Source: Eggerthella timonensis
Lineage (GTDB): Bacteria > Actinomycetota > Coriobacteriia > Coriobacteriales > Eggerthellaceae
Reading direction: 5' to 3'
Length of the DNA: 64,000 nucleotides
NCBI RefSeq assembly: GCF_900184265.1
Contig: NZ_FXXA01000002.1
Location: 496,001-560,000, forward strand
The position numbers were made by a program, and so were the translations under genes. Numbering within the stretch: position 1 is the stretch's first letter; the number at the start of each line of letters is the position of its first letter. Of the stretch, positions 46,250 to 59,073 are shown in pieces. The notes beneath the pieces were generated by a model, which was given only the letters and a program-made list of their open reading frames with translations, had not been told where the DNA came from and did no database searches.

Positions 46250-47350
46250 TTGAAATTCAGCATCAACCAATCGGAATTGCAGAACGCTTTATCGGTGGTG
46301 CTCAAAGGCATCGCAACCCGATCGACGCTTCCCATCCTGTCGGGCATCTATCTCGACGCGCACGACGACACGCTCACGCTTCAGGCGACCGACCTCGAGC
46401 TGTCCATTCAATACTCGGTGTCGGCGCTCATCGAGGAGACGGGCAAGGCCGTGGTGCCCGGCAAGCTGTTCTCAGAGATCGTGAAGAACCTGCCTGACGC
46501 GGCCGTGCACGTCGAAGCCGCGGACGATTCGGCGGTCATCACCTGCGACACCGCGTCGTTCTCCATCAAGACGCTCGACGCCGAAGATTTCCCCGGGTTC
46601 CCGCATGTGGACGTTCAGCAGGAAGTGTCCATCCCGTTCTCGCAGTTCTCGTCGATGGTTAAGCGCGTCGCGCGCGTCGTGTCGAAGGACGAGAGCCGCG
46701 CCATCCTCACGGGCGTGCTCATCACGCTGGAGGGCACCACGCTCAAGATGGTGGCCACCGACTCGTACCGCCTCGCCATCACCGAGGCCGAGCTTCCCGA
46801 CGCGGCCGTCGAGGAATTCCAGGCGGTCATCTCGGGATCGTTCTTGCAGGAGATCTCGTCGCTGCCGCGATCGGAGGACGACCTCAAGCTGGCGCTGGCC
46901 GAGAACCAGATCGTGGTGACGTACCACGACACCGTGTTCATCAACCGACGTCTCGAGGGAAACTTCCCGAACTACCGTCAGCTGCTGCCCGATTCCTATG
47001 CCACGCGCGTGAGCATGGACGTAGGGCACCTCGTGGCTGGCGTGAAGCGCACGTCGCTCTTGGGTCAGACCAGCTCGCCGGTGCGCTTCGACATCAACAT
47101 GGCGTCGCAGACCGTGCAGCTGTCCGCCGTCGCGCAGGACGTGGGCTCGGCTCAGGAGACGCTGTCGTGCGCCGGCGAGGGCGAGGACGTGGAGATCGCG
47201 TTCAACTACGCGTACGTGCTGGACGGCCTGTCCTCGGTGAACACCGATAACGTGTTCCTCGAGGTGCAATCGTCGATGAAGCCCGGCATCTTCAAGGCCG
47301 ACGAGGGAGAGAACTTCCTCTACCTCGTCATGCCCGTGCGCATCGCGTAA
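46250..47350 (+). CDS. dnaN: DNA polymerase III sliding clamp, beta subunit
   Basis: The TTG at 46250 (translated MKFSINQSELQNALSVVLKGIATRSTLPILSGI) follows AGAGAAAGGGAA; the product has 366 residues, normal for a three-domain clamp. The ending IFKADEGENFLYLVMPVRI is the family C-terminus. It keeps polymerase III on DNA. It has its own promoter beside parS. Confidence 0.95.
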   Translation: MKFSINQSELQNALSVVLKGIATRSTLPILSGIYLDAHDDTLTLQATDLELSIQYSVSALIEETGKAVVPGKLFSEIVKNLPDAAVHVEAADDSAVITCDTASFSIKTLDAEDFPGFPHVDVQQEVSIPFSQFSSMVKRVARVVSKDESRAILTGVLITLEGTTLKMVATDSYRLAITEAELPDAAVEEFQAVISGSFLQEISSLPRSEDDLKLALAENQIVVTYHDTVFINRRLEGNFPNYRQLLPDSYATRVSMDVGHLVAGVKRTSLLGQTSSPVRFDINMASQTVQLSAVAQDVGSAQETLSCAGEGEDVEIAFNYAYVLDGLSSVNTDNVFLEVQSSMKPGIFKADEGENFLYLVMPVRIA

Positions 47351-47368
47351 GGACGCGCGCGCCCTGCC

Positions 47369-48484
47369 GTGGATCTGTCCATCACCCATATCTCGTTCCT
47401 GAACTTCCGCAGCTACGAGCGGTTCGACTTGGACGGCGTCGGTCCGCTCACGGTGCTCGTGGGCCCGAACGCGGTGGGCAAGACGAACGTTATCGAGGGC
47501 GTCGGTCTGCTCACGGCCCAGTCGTCGTTCCGTCACGCGCCTGTCGACCAGCTCGTGCGCGCGGGGTCGTCCTTCGGGCGCCTCTCCGCCGACGTCACCG
47601 ACGGCAGCCGTCAGCTCGAGCTGACGGTTCAGCTGTCCGAGGGCAAGAAGAAGCACCTGCTGAACGGCAAGGCGAAACGCACGGCCGACCTGAAGGGCCT
47701 CGTGCCGTCCGTCACGTTCACGCCGGACGACCTCGAGCTGGCGAAGGGGTCCATGACGGTGCGCCGAGGCGCGCTCGACGCGCTGGGCTCGCAGCTCTCG
47801 GCGAACCACTACCTGATCCGCCGCGACTACGAGAAGGTGCTGCGCCATAAGAACCGCCTGCTCAAGGACGAGGCTCCGGCCGCACTCGTGGAGGCAATGA
47901 ACGAGACCCTCATCACGTGCGGCGCGCAGCTTTCGTGTTACCGCGCGGCGCTGTTCGAGAAGCTGGCGGCATCGATGGCGTCGTACTACGCCGAGATCAC
48001 CGACGGCACCGAACACCTCGAGGCGGGCTTCACGCCTTCGTGGGAGGAGCACGATCCCCTCGCGTTCGCAACGCACACGTTCGGCCGCGACGAGGCACGC
48101 GCTTCGCTGACCGACGCCCTCGCACGGCGCGGCGGCGAGGAGCGCGTGCGGCATCGCTCGCTCGTGGGGCCGCATGCCGACCGCATCGAGTTCTTCATCG
48201 ACGGTAAGAACGCTGCGCTGTTCGGCAGCCAGGGCCAGCAGCGTTCGGTGGTGCTGGCGTTCAAGCTGGCAGAGGCCACGCTCATCCAGGACATCCTGCG
48301 CCAGAAGCCCGTCTTGCTGCTCGACGACGTGATGAGCGAGTTGGACGCCGCGCGCCGCCGCGCGCTCGTCGCATTCATCTCGGGCGACATCCAGACGTTC
48401 ATCACCACCACGAACCTCGCCTATTTCGATGACGATCTTCTGGATGCCGCGCGCATCGTGGAACTGGGGAGGAATCGCGTATGA
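47369..48484 (+). CDS. recF: Recombination and repair ATPase RecF
   Basis: The GTG at 47369 gives 371 residues. Walker A is GPNAVGKT (32-39), the signature SQGQQRSVVLAFKLAE and Walker B PVLLLDDVMSELD are present, and the start LTHISFLNFRSYE-like segment (ITHISFLNFRSYERF) is typical. It acts with RecO and RecR in gap repair. It starts 18 nt after dnaN; its stop overlaps the next gene (ATGA). Confidence 0.95.
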   Translation: MDLSITHISFLNFRSYERFDLDGVGPLTVLVGPNAVGKTNVIEGVGLLTAQSSFRHAPVDQLVRAGSSFGRLSADVTDGSRQLELTVQLSEGKKKHLLNGKAKRTADLKGLVPSVTFTPDDLELAKGSMTVRRGALDALGSQLSANHYLIRRDYEKVLRHKNRLLKDEAPAALVEAMNETLITCGAQLSCYRAALFEKLAASMASYYAEITDGTEHLEAGFTPSWEEHDPLAFATHTFGRDEARASLTDALARRGGEERVRHRSLVGPHADRIEFFIDGKNAALFGSQGQQRSVVLAFKLAEATLIQDILRQKPVLLLDDVMSELDAARRRALVAFISGDIQTFITTTNLAYFDDDLLDAARIVELGRNRV

Positions 48485-49056
48485 GGAGGCTGGGCGAGAG
48501 CATCAACGAGCTCGTGACCGTGCTGGCGGCGGGCGACGATGCATCGCGCAAGGCGCAGCGCGCCGCCGCGGTGAACGTGGCGTGGCGCAATGCGGTCGAA
48601 GCCGTATACAAGGACGCCGCCGAGATGGTGCTCGACCACGTGAACGCCGTGTACATCATGGCTGCCGACGAGGTGGTGAAGGGCGCGCCGACGAAGGCCT
48701 CGCACACGGGAACCGGTGCCCAGCTCGTGGTATATTCCGATGACAGCCTCATCCGATCGGACCTCGACGCGCGTCAGGAATTCCTCAAGATGAAGCTCAA
48801 AGAGCAGGGCGAGCATGTGGAGACGTTCAAGATCCTGCCATCGCGCTTCGACATGAAAGCCCGCCACCCTTTCCGCCGTGCGGAATCGAGCGGCGGCGGA
48901 GGGCGGCCCCCGCGCCCGACGAGCGACGAGGCCCCGCGAGCGCCTTTGACCCCCGAGGAGCAAGCGGCGCTTGAGGCCAGCGTGGACGCGGTAGAGAGCC
49001 CGACGGTGCGGCGAGCCCTCGAGAGGGCGATACGTGCCGATAAACATCGCATCTAG
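48481..49056 (+). CDS. DUF721/DciA-like protein
   Basis: This 191-residue protein lies between recF and gyrB, where actinobacteria encode a DUF721 (DciA) protein, the loader of replicative helicase in many bacteria. The middle region VAWRNAVEAVYKDAAEMVLDHVNAVYIM and the beta-strand stretch AQLVVYSDDSLIRSDLDARQEFLKMKLKEQ fit the family fold. The C-terminus is Pro/Gly/Arg-rich and disordered. The ATG overlaps the recF stop. Confidence 0.75.
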   Translation: MRRLGESINELVTVLAAGDDASRKAQRAAAVNVAWRNAVEAVYKDAAEMVLDHVNAVYIMAADEVVKGAPTKASHTGTGAQLVVYSDDSLIRSDLDARQEFLKMKLKEQGEHVETFKILPSRFDMKARHPFRRAESSGGGGRPPRPTSDEAPRAPLTPEEQAALEASVDAVESPTVRRALERAIRADKHRI

Positions 49057-49138
49057 CATCGTTATGCGAAAAATAACGTTCGAATTGAAGATCGCCCCTT
49101 CTAGGCCTGTTAGAACCCTTCACAAGTGATGGATTTTA

Positions 49139-51174
<2,036 letters not shown>

Positions 51175-51185
51175 GGAGAAGCTAA

Positions 51186-53978
<2,793 letters not shown>

Positions 53979-53991
53979 CGAGCACCACGAA

Positions 53992-54016
53992 AAGGGCCCC
54001 GCATTGCGGGGCCCTT
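53992..54016 (+). terminator. gyrA terminator hairpin
   Basis: AAGGGCCCCGC (53992-54002) and GCGGGGCCCTT (54006-54016), perfect 11-bp stem with a three-base loop, 14 nt after the gyrA stop. Only a weak T-rich tail follows. Confidence 0.75.
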
Positions 54017-54033
54017 GCTTCGCCCTCCCCGAG

Positions 54034-54049
54034 TGTTTCACGTGAAACG
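54034..54049. promoter_or_regulatory. parS site after gyrA (outer base changed)
   Basis: TGTTTCACGTGAAACG; the inner 14-mer GTTTCACGTGAAAC is exact. Confidence 0.85.
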
Positions 54050-54243
54050 TTTCGTGCTGCCACCCCTCCCGCCGATTCGAGCGGCGATGGAGGAGCCGCT
54101 TACGCAAACCGCCGCCGAAGCGCGCGGCAAGGGCGAAGTCGGGGCCTCTATGCGGCACCAGCCTGAGGCGTCGCTGCTCGATAGCCGAACGGGACCCTTC
54201 GCTCTGCATCGCTCTGCGCGCTCACCGCGTTCCCACTGGCACA

Positions 54244-54259
54244 TGTTTCACGTGAAACA
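54244..54259. promoter_or_regulatory. parS site upstream of the MATE gene
   Basis: Exact 16-mer, 143 nt before the chosen start codon. Confidence 0.92.
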
Positions 54260-54386
54260 TTTCTCTCCCTAAACGCTCATGAATGCAAATCCCATGAAGG
54301 GATCGCAAGCCCCCTGGCAGGTTGTTGACGTGCCGTATACTGCACGCCTTGTGACTGTTGCCGAAGCGAAAGGGGGACGGAAACCC

Positions 54387-56033
54387 ATGCATCGATTCAC
54401 CGCAGCGCGCGCTGCGCTCCGGAAACGCGCTCAGCGCTCGCCTGCGGACAAAACCCTGGCGAGCGATGTGTTCGTGCTGTCCGTTCCGCTGTTCGTGGAA
54501 CTGTTCATGCAAATTATGATCGGGAACATCAACCAATTCATGCTCGCACCGCTCGGCACCGAACCTGCCGCCGCCGTGGGCAACGCGTTGCAGATCCTCA
54601 ACATCGTGACCATCGCGCTGTCAGCTATGGGAACGGCTTCCACCGTGCTCGTGACGCGCGTGCTGGGGAAATCGTCGGCGACGAGCAAGGTGTCGGAAAT
54701 TGCGACGGTGGCGCTCGTGGTGAATATCGGCCTCGCAGCCGTCATGACGGCGGTGCTGTTCCTTTTCTGGCCGCAATTCTTCTCATGGCTGCACATCGAC
54801 GGCTCCATTACGGGGATGGCCTCGTCGTTTTTGCTGATCGTCGGTTCGACCACGGTCGTCCAGGGAGCGTTCTTCGCCTTCACGGCTCTGCTGCGCAGTT
54901 ATGCGCGCGGCGGCGACGTCATGCGTGCGAGCCTTGTCATGAACGCGGTTAACATCGCGGCCAGCGCCGCGCTCATCGGCGGCGTGGGCTTCGTGCCGGC
55001 GCTGGGGGTGGAAGGCGCGGCGGTCGCGAACGTGGTGGCGCGCGTCGTCGGCCTCGCGGTGGCTTGCCGTCTCGTGCTGCGGCATACCGAGGTGCGCATG
55101 CGCCTGCGATACCTGCGTCCGTTCCCGTGGAGCACGTTGCGGCGCATGCTGGGCGTAGGGATCCCCTCCTCGGGCGAGCAGATGAACTACGATCTTGCGC
55201 AGATCGTCATCCTGTCGTTTATCAACGTCCTGGGCACGACGGTGGTCACGGTGAAGGTGTACTGCTCGATGATCGCGGGTATCGCCTACCTTTACTCCAT
55301 CGCGCTGTCGCAGGCGACGCAGATCGTGTTGGGGTACCTGTTCGGCGCGGGGAAATTCGACGCCGTGGCGCGGCGCGTGTGGGTCGCCGATCTCATCGCC
55401 GTCGCGCTCACCACCTGCGTATCTACGTTGATCTGGGTGAACGCCGATGCGGTATTCGGCTTGTTCACCGCCGATCCCACCGTGCACGAGTTGGGGCGGC
55501 AGGTGCTGCTCGTCGAGATATTCCTCGGCATCGGCCGCGCGCTCAACATCGTCATGGTGAAGGCGCTCATCGCAGTGGGCGATGTGAAGACCCCGGTCAC
55601 GGTGAACGTCATCTCGTCGTGGATATTCGCCGTGGGCGGCGGCTACGTGCTGGGAATCGGGCTGGGCTGGGGCATCGTTGGCATGTGGATAGCCATGTGC
55701 GTGGACGAATGGCTGCGCGGCGGGTTCCTTGTGGCGACGTTCGCCCGCGGAGGATGGCGCCGTCGAGCGCTGGAGCGGCAGCAGTCGCCGGGTAAGGCGG
55801 CGGAGTCGTCGGATGCTCCCCAAGAGGCGCCCAACCCCGCGCCCGCGGTGTCCTACGTGAAGCCGTCGATGTTCGTGCTGAAGAAACCGGGCGCGCCGGG
55901 CCGTCCCAAGGAGCCGGGAGCCATCAGCTTGACGGCGATCATGGGATTGCTGCTGGCCGACAACGGCGGGCTGTCGCACGGCATCGTGCAAGCGGTCACC
56001 GACGCTCTGATGGCGTTATGGCAGGTGAAATAA
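54387..56033 (+). CDS. MATE-family efflux transporter
   Basis: The ATG at 54387 (MHRFTAARAALRKRAQRS) follows AAAGGGGGAC; an earlier ATG at 54279 has no such site. The product of 548 residues has about 12 TM segments starting DVFVLSVPLFVELFMQIMIGNINQFML, a typical MATE opening. Conserved features include GATFF-like VQGAFFAFTALLRSYARG and GVGIPSSGEQMNY. The C-terminal 80 residues are a cytoplasmic Pro/Ala-rich tail, unusual for the family. It probably exports drugs or metabolites by cation antiport. Confidence 0.88.
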   Translation: MHRFTAARAALRKRAQRSPADKTLASDVFVLSVPLFVELFMQIMIGNINQFMLAPLGTEPAAAVGNALQILNIVTIALSAMGTASTVLVTRVLGKSSATSKVSEIATVALVVNIGLAAVMTAVLFLFWPQFFSWLHIDGSITGMASSFLLIVGSTTVVQGAFFAFTALLRSYARGGDVMRASLVMNAVNIAASAALIGGVGFVPALGVEGAAVANVVARVVGLAVACRLVLRHTEVRMRLRYLRPFPWSTLRRMLGVGIPSSGEQMNYDLAQIVILSFINVLGTTVVTVKVYCSMIAGIAYLYSIALSQATQIVLGYLFGAGKFDAVARRVWVADLIAVALTTCVSTLIWVNADAVFGLFTADPTVHELGRQVLLVEIFLGIGRALNIVMVKALIAVGDVKTPVTVNVISSWIFAVGGGYVLGIGLGWGIVGMWIAMCVDEWLRGGFLVATFARGGWRRRALERQQSPGKAAESSDAPQEAPNPAPAVSYVKPSMFVLKKPGAPGRPKEPGAISLTAIMGLLLADNGGLSHGIVQAVTDALMALWQVK

Positions 56034-56050
56034 AAGGATCGGCCGATCGA

Positions 56051-56563
56051 TCAGCCTTCGAAATCCTCCGGGGCCAGCTCTTCCAGGAACTTCTTGAACT
56101 CCGACAGCTCGGCTTCGGTCGCGGCGGCAGGCTCCTCCCGCCTCAGCACGTAGGGGAACGATGCGCGTTCGAGCACGTCTTCCTCGATGTAGATGGGGGC
56201 TTTCTGCCGCACGGCCAGCGCCATTGCATCGCTCGGCCGCGCATCGAGGTCGATGAGCCGATCATGTTGGCGCAGGGTGAGGCGCGCGAAGAAGGTCGAG
56301 CCCTGCACGTCGTTGATCACCACGTGGTCGACCTGTGCGTCGAGGTTCGTGAGCGCATCGAGGAACAGATCGTGCGTCATCGGCCGCGAGAAGCGGGCTT
56401 TTTCCAGGGCTATGCCCATCTGCGTGGCCTCGTTCACGCCCACCCAGATGGGCACGATGCGCGACTTCCCTTCTTGGACGATCTCCTCGACGGGCTGCAG
56501 CACGACGATGGAGGGCGACGGAGCCGTTGACACGATCAGCGTTTGGATGGTAACGGGAATCAT
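56051..56563 (-). CDS. Bifunctional nuclease (BFN/DUF151) family protein
   Basis: The 170-residue protein contains the BFN domain: VVLQPVEEIVQEGKSRIVPIWVGVNEATQMGIALEKARFSRPMTHDLFLDAL then FFARLTLRQHDRLIDLDARPSDAMALAVRQKAPIYIEEDVL. The D-A-R-P-S-D-A stretch is the family hallmark. Plant members were reported to cleave DNA and RNA; bacterial roles are poorly known. It converges on the MATE gene. Confidence 0.85.
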   Translation of the reverse strand: MIPVTIQTLIVSTAPSPSIVVLQPVEEIVQEGKSRIVPIWVGVNEATQMGIALEKARFSRPMTHDLFLDALTNLDAQVDHVVINDVQGSTFFARLTLRQHDRLIDLDARPSDAMALAVRQKAPIYIEEDVLERASFPYVLRREEPAAATEAELSEFKKFLEELAPEDFEG

Positions 56564-56690
56564 CGATGCTCCTCCTCGGGCTTTTGCACGCTGCGCCGAT
56601 GCGGCGCGTGTTCCGATTATAGCGCTTTGGCCCGATCGGCGATCGCATTGCCGTGGCGATTCGGTGTCAAGATGCGGACGGCAGCCCGAA

Positions 56691-57566
56691 TCAGGCGCGG
56701 CCCTTCAACAACTGCTCCATGCGCTGGTACGAAGGAGGCTTCGAGCCTTTCAGCGTGATGAGGCAGATGGGGATCGCCTTCGCGTCCTTGGGCGCGATGG
56801 GGACCATCGTGCTTCGGGGGAGCATCTCTCCGAGCGGGGCGATGTTCACCATGAAGCACACTGCGTGCTTGACGTAGAACTGGCGCGGCATGTCGAACGT
56901 AGGAGGCTCCACTACCGGGGATTTCAGACCGTCTTTCTGGTAGGTGACGAGGATCGATTCGTTGAAGTGGTCGAACGATTTCGACGAGATGACGCGGTAC
57001 GGCTCGAGCTGTGCCAGCGAGACGGTTTCAAGGCGCGCCAGCGGATGGTTCGCCGCCATGCAGATGCCGGCCGGCACGGTGCCCACGGTGTAACAATCGA
57101 AATCGGGATGATCGAACGTGCCGATGGTGATGAGCGCGTCGCACTCGCCTCTGCGGATCGAGTCGAGTCCCGCCTCGCCCGTGCCGATGGCCACGTCCGT
57201 CTCCGTGCCTAGGTAGTTGTCGAAAAACGCGGCCATGTCGGTGCGCGCTTTCGCGTTGCGACAGAATGCGGGCGCGCAGAGGAACAACCGCAGTTTGGAG
57301 AGCTCTTTGGCATGGAGCTCCCCCATCTCCTCGAGCGCGTGGAACGAATCGCTGACCGGCTCCGCCTTCGCTCGGAACGTCTCGCCGAGCTGCGTGAGGG
57401 AGATGCCCTGATGATTTCGCTCGAACAAGCTTTCGCCGAACTCGCTTTCCAGATCGGTCATCGCCTTGGACATCGCCTGCACCGAGATGCCGTGTTCGCG
57501 CGCCGCCGACGACAAACTGCCGTGGTCGGCGACGGTGATGAAGTAGTTGATCTGCTTGATGTTCAA
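56691..57566 (-). CDS. LysR-family transcription regulator
   Basis: A TTG at 57566 (read MNIKQINYFITVADHGSLSSAAREHGISVQAMSKAMTDLE) is chosen because AAAGGAGG lies just upstream and the helix-turn-helix starts at once; this gives 291 residues. The C-terminal effector domain spans about 90-290. It reads away from tRNA-Ile. Repeats at 57666-57697 in the shared upstream region may be its operator. The target genes are unknown. Confidence 0.88.
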   Translation of the reverse strand: MNIKQINYFITVADHGSLSSAAREHGISVQAMSKAMTDLESEFGESLFERNHQGISLTQLGETFRAKAEPVSDSFHALEEMGELHAKELSKLRLFLCAPAFCRNAKARTDMAAFFDNYLGTETDVAIGTGEAGLDSIRRGECDALITIGTFDHPDFDCYTVGTVPAGICMAANHPLARLETVSLAQLEPYRVISSKSFDHFNESILVTYQKDGLKSPVVEPPTFDMPRQFYVKHAVCFMVNIAPLGEMLPRSTMVPIAPKDAKAIPICLITLKGSKPPSYQRMEQLLKGRA

Positions 57567-57665
57567 AAACCCGCCTCCTTTCGGCACGACATGCGTTGGT
57601 CGGGGTAAGCGTACCATGTAATGAACGAAGCGGAACGGACGCTTGGAAAAACGCCCTTGTTCCCG

Positions 57666-57697
57666 AATATTCAAAATGCGGTAAGAAATATTCAAAA
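57666..57697. promoter_or_regulatory. Direct repeats upstream of the LysR gene
   Basis: AATATTCAAAA occurs at 57666-57676 and 57687-57697, spaced 21 bp, two helical turns. The first copy lies in the palindrome GAATATTC. It is a likely site for the LysR protein. Confidence 0.5.
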
Positions 57698-57703
57698 AAG
57701 TGC

Positions 57704-57733
57704 TTGACCGAACCAAGCGATTCGACGTATAGT
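57704..57733 (+). promoter_or_regulatory. tRNA-Ile promoter
   Basis: TTGACC (57704-57709), 18 bases, TATAGT (57728-57733), 17 nt before the tRNA. Confidence 0.6.
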
Positions 57734-57750
57734 GATCAGGCACTTTTTTT

Positions 57751-57827
<77 letters not shown>

Positions 57828-57838
57828 CTTTTAGCGAT

Positions 57839-57878
57839 AAACGCTCCACCGTGAGCCGAGTTAGCCGGTGGAGCGTTT
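57839..57878 (+). terminator. Hairpin between tRNA-Ile and tRNA-Ala
   Basis: AAACGCTCCACC (57839-57850) and GGTGGAGCGTTT (57867-57878), perfect 12-bp stem, followed by ATTAATAT. It could end the tRNA-Ile transcript or aid processing. Confidence 0.65.
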
Positions 57879-57909
57879 ATTAATATCTAGACCAGAAAAA
57901 GCGCACCAT

Positions 57910-57985
57910 GGGGCATTAGCTCAGCTGGGAGAGCGCGGGCTTTGCAAGCCTGAGGTCAGGGGTTCGATCCCCCTATGCTCCACCA
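57910..57985 (+). tRNA. tRNA-Ala (TGC)
   Basis: 76 nt with encoded CCA. The acceptor GGGGCAT pairs with ATGCTCC, and the anticodon loop TTTGCAA gives TGC. The Ile-Ala pair usually sits inside rRNA operons; here no rRNA is near. Confidence 0.96.
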
Positions 57986-57998
57986 TACGTCTTCTATA

Positions 57999-58026
57999 CG
58001 AACCCTCGCCGAACAGCGGGGGTTCG
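57999..58026 (+). terminator. Terminator after tRNA-Ala
   Basis: CGAACCC (57999-58005) and GGGTTCG (58020-58026), followed by TTGTTT. Confidence 0.65.
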
Positions 58027-58091
58027 TTGTTTATGCGCCCGGCGCGCCGCTCGGCTGCGCGGAACCGCCCCCGGGCTGCCCCGCACCCGGA

Positions 58092-58107
58092 TGTTTCACA
58101 TGAAACA
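58092..58107. promoter_or_regulatory. parS variant (central A)
   Basis: TGTTTCACATGAAACA, one base from consensus; reverse complement of the variant at 38832. Confidence 0.7.
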
Positions 58108-58139
58108 ATTGTCGCAATCGCCCATGATAAGCGAACAAA

Positions 58140-58155
58140 TGTTTCACATGAAACA
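58140..58155. promoter_or_regulatory. parS variant (central A), second copy
   Basis: TGTTTCACATGAAACA, 48 bp from the first copy, same change. Confidence 0.7.
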
Positions 58156-58313
58156 CTGCGCCGGACGTCGTGCGGCCCTGTCGTCCCCCGTTGCCCGCTG
58201 TCGCTGCTACCACGTGCATTCTGTGAGCGCAGGACGCGCGCTTCGCGCATGCGCGGGCAGCGTGGTAGAATCCCAGATCGGATACCAACCGCGAAATCGC
58301 CATCTGGGGAGTT

Positions 58314-58883
58314 ATGAATCGAACGGAAGCACTGCGCATCTTAGGCCTCGACGACGATGCCACGCCCGAGGATGTGAAAACCGCGTACAAGGAAACGGTG
58401 CAGATCCTGCATCCGGATCGGTTCGCCAACAATAAGAAGCTCCAGGATCGTGCGACCGAGCAATTCAAAAATCTCCAAGAAGCATACGATTATCTGACCA
58501 GCGGAAAAGGTTCGCGTACCTCGGCGCGCGACCCGCGCGCCGCTGCCGAGCGCGCGCGCAGCTACACCTCGTCGAATCAGGTTGAAGCCCGCATGGCCGG
58601 CATCGCCGCCGCGCGCACGCAGCTCGTCAAGCAGCGCGACGTAGTGCTCGACGAGCGTCGCAACGGCATCGCCATGACCGTCATCGGCGGTCTTGTGGCG
58701 CTGCTCACGGGACGCCGCCCGTTCGGCCTGTTCGGCATCGTCGCGGCCATCGCGAGCGCCGCCGCCGTATGGGGCATCGTCCAAATCGTATCGTCGCAGC
58801 GCACCATCACCACGCTCAACGAGCATATCGCCGAGCTCAACAAGGAAGAACGCCGACTTGCCGAGGAGCTGGACGACGTGTAG
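58314..58883 (+). CDS. J-domain (DnaJ-like) membrane protein
   Basis: The 189-residue protein starts with a J domain (RTEALRILGLDDDATPEDVKTAYKETVQILHPDRF) with the HPD motif at 33-35, so it can stimulate an Hsp70. It lacks the Gly/Phe and zinc-finger regions of true DnaJ. Two hydrophobic segments (about 117-165) place it in the membrane, followed by a short coiled coil. It may recruit DnaK to a membrane client. GGGGAG precedes the ATG. Confidence 0.85.
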   Translation: MNRTEALRILGLDDDATPEDVKTAYKETVQILHPDRFANNKKLQDRATEQFKNLQEAYDYLTSGKGSRTSARDPRAAAERARSYTSSNQVEARMAGIAAARTQLVKQRDVVLDERRNGIAMTVIGGLVALLTGRRPFGLFGIVAAIASAAAVWGIVQIVSSQRTITTLNEHIAELNKEERRLAEELDDV

Positions 58884-58919
58884 CGCGCCGTTTCTCACGC
58901 GCCCGACCGTCGCACGGGC

Positions 58920-58979
58920 GCATTGTCGGCCGAAACGTTCGGAATTCAAGCGAAAAACGCACGTTTCGGCCGACAATGC
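58920..58979. repeat. 19-bp perfect inverted repeat upstream of typA
   Basis: Arms at 58920-58938 and 58961-58979 are exact complements (GCATTGTCGGCCGAAACGT and its reverse) around 22 nt. No T-run follows. The inner CGAAACGT is shared with the palindrome at 22313-22335. It could be a leader structure of typA or a dispersed repeat. Confidence 0.8.
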
Positions 58980-59073
58980 ATCCAGCTGTCCCGTGCTGAG
59001 CGCACGGGTCTCCGTCATCAGGATCATCGTCGCACCGCACAGGCGCGGCTTGACTAGAAAGAAGAAGGAAGGC

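Larger units (their letters stand above)
53979..54386. other. Intergenic region between gyrA and the MATE gene
   Basis: 408 nt. It contains the gyrA terminator, two parS sites (54034 and 54244) and the promoter of the MATE gene (TATACT at about 54338). A reading frame at 54015-54272 runs through both parS sites and is not credible. Confidence 0.6.

Noticed and set aside
54015-54272. An 85-codon frame between gyrA and the MATE gene
   Set aside because: It begins in the gyrA terminator and includes both parS sites, which create the peptides FHVKR and FHVKH. No ribosome site and no protein-like sequence.
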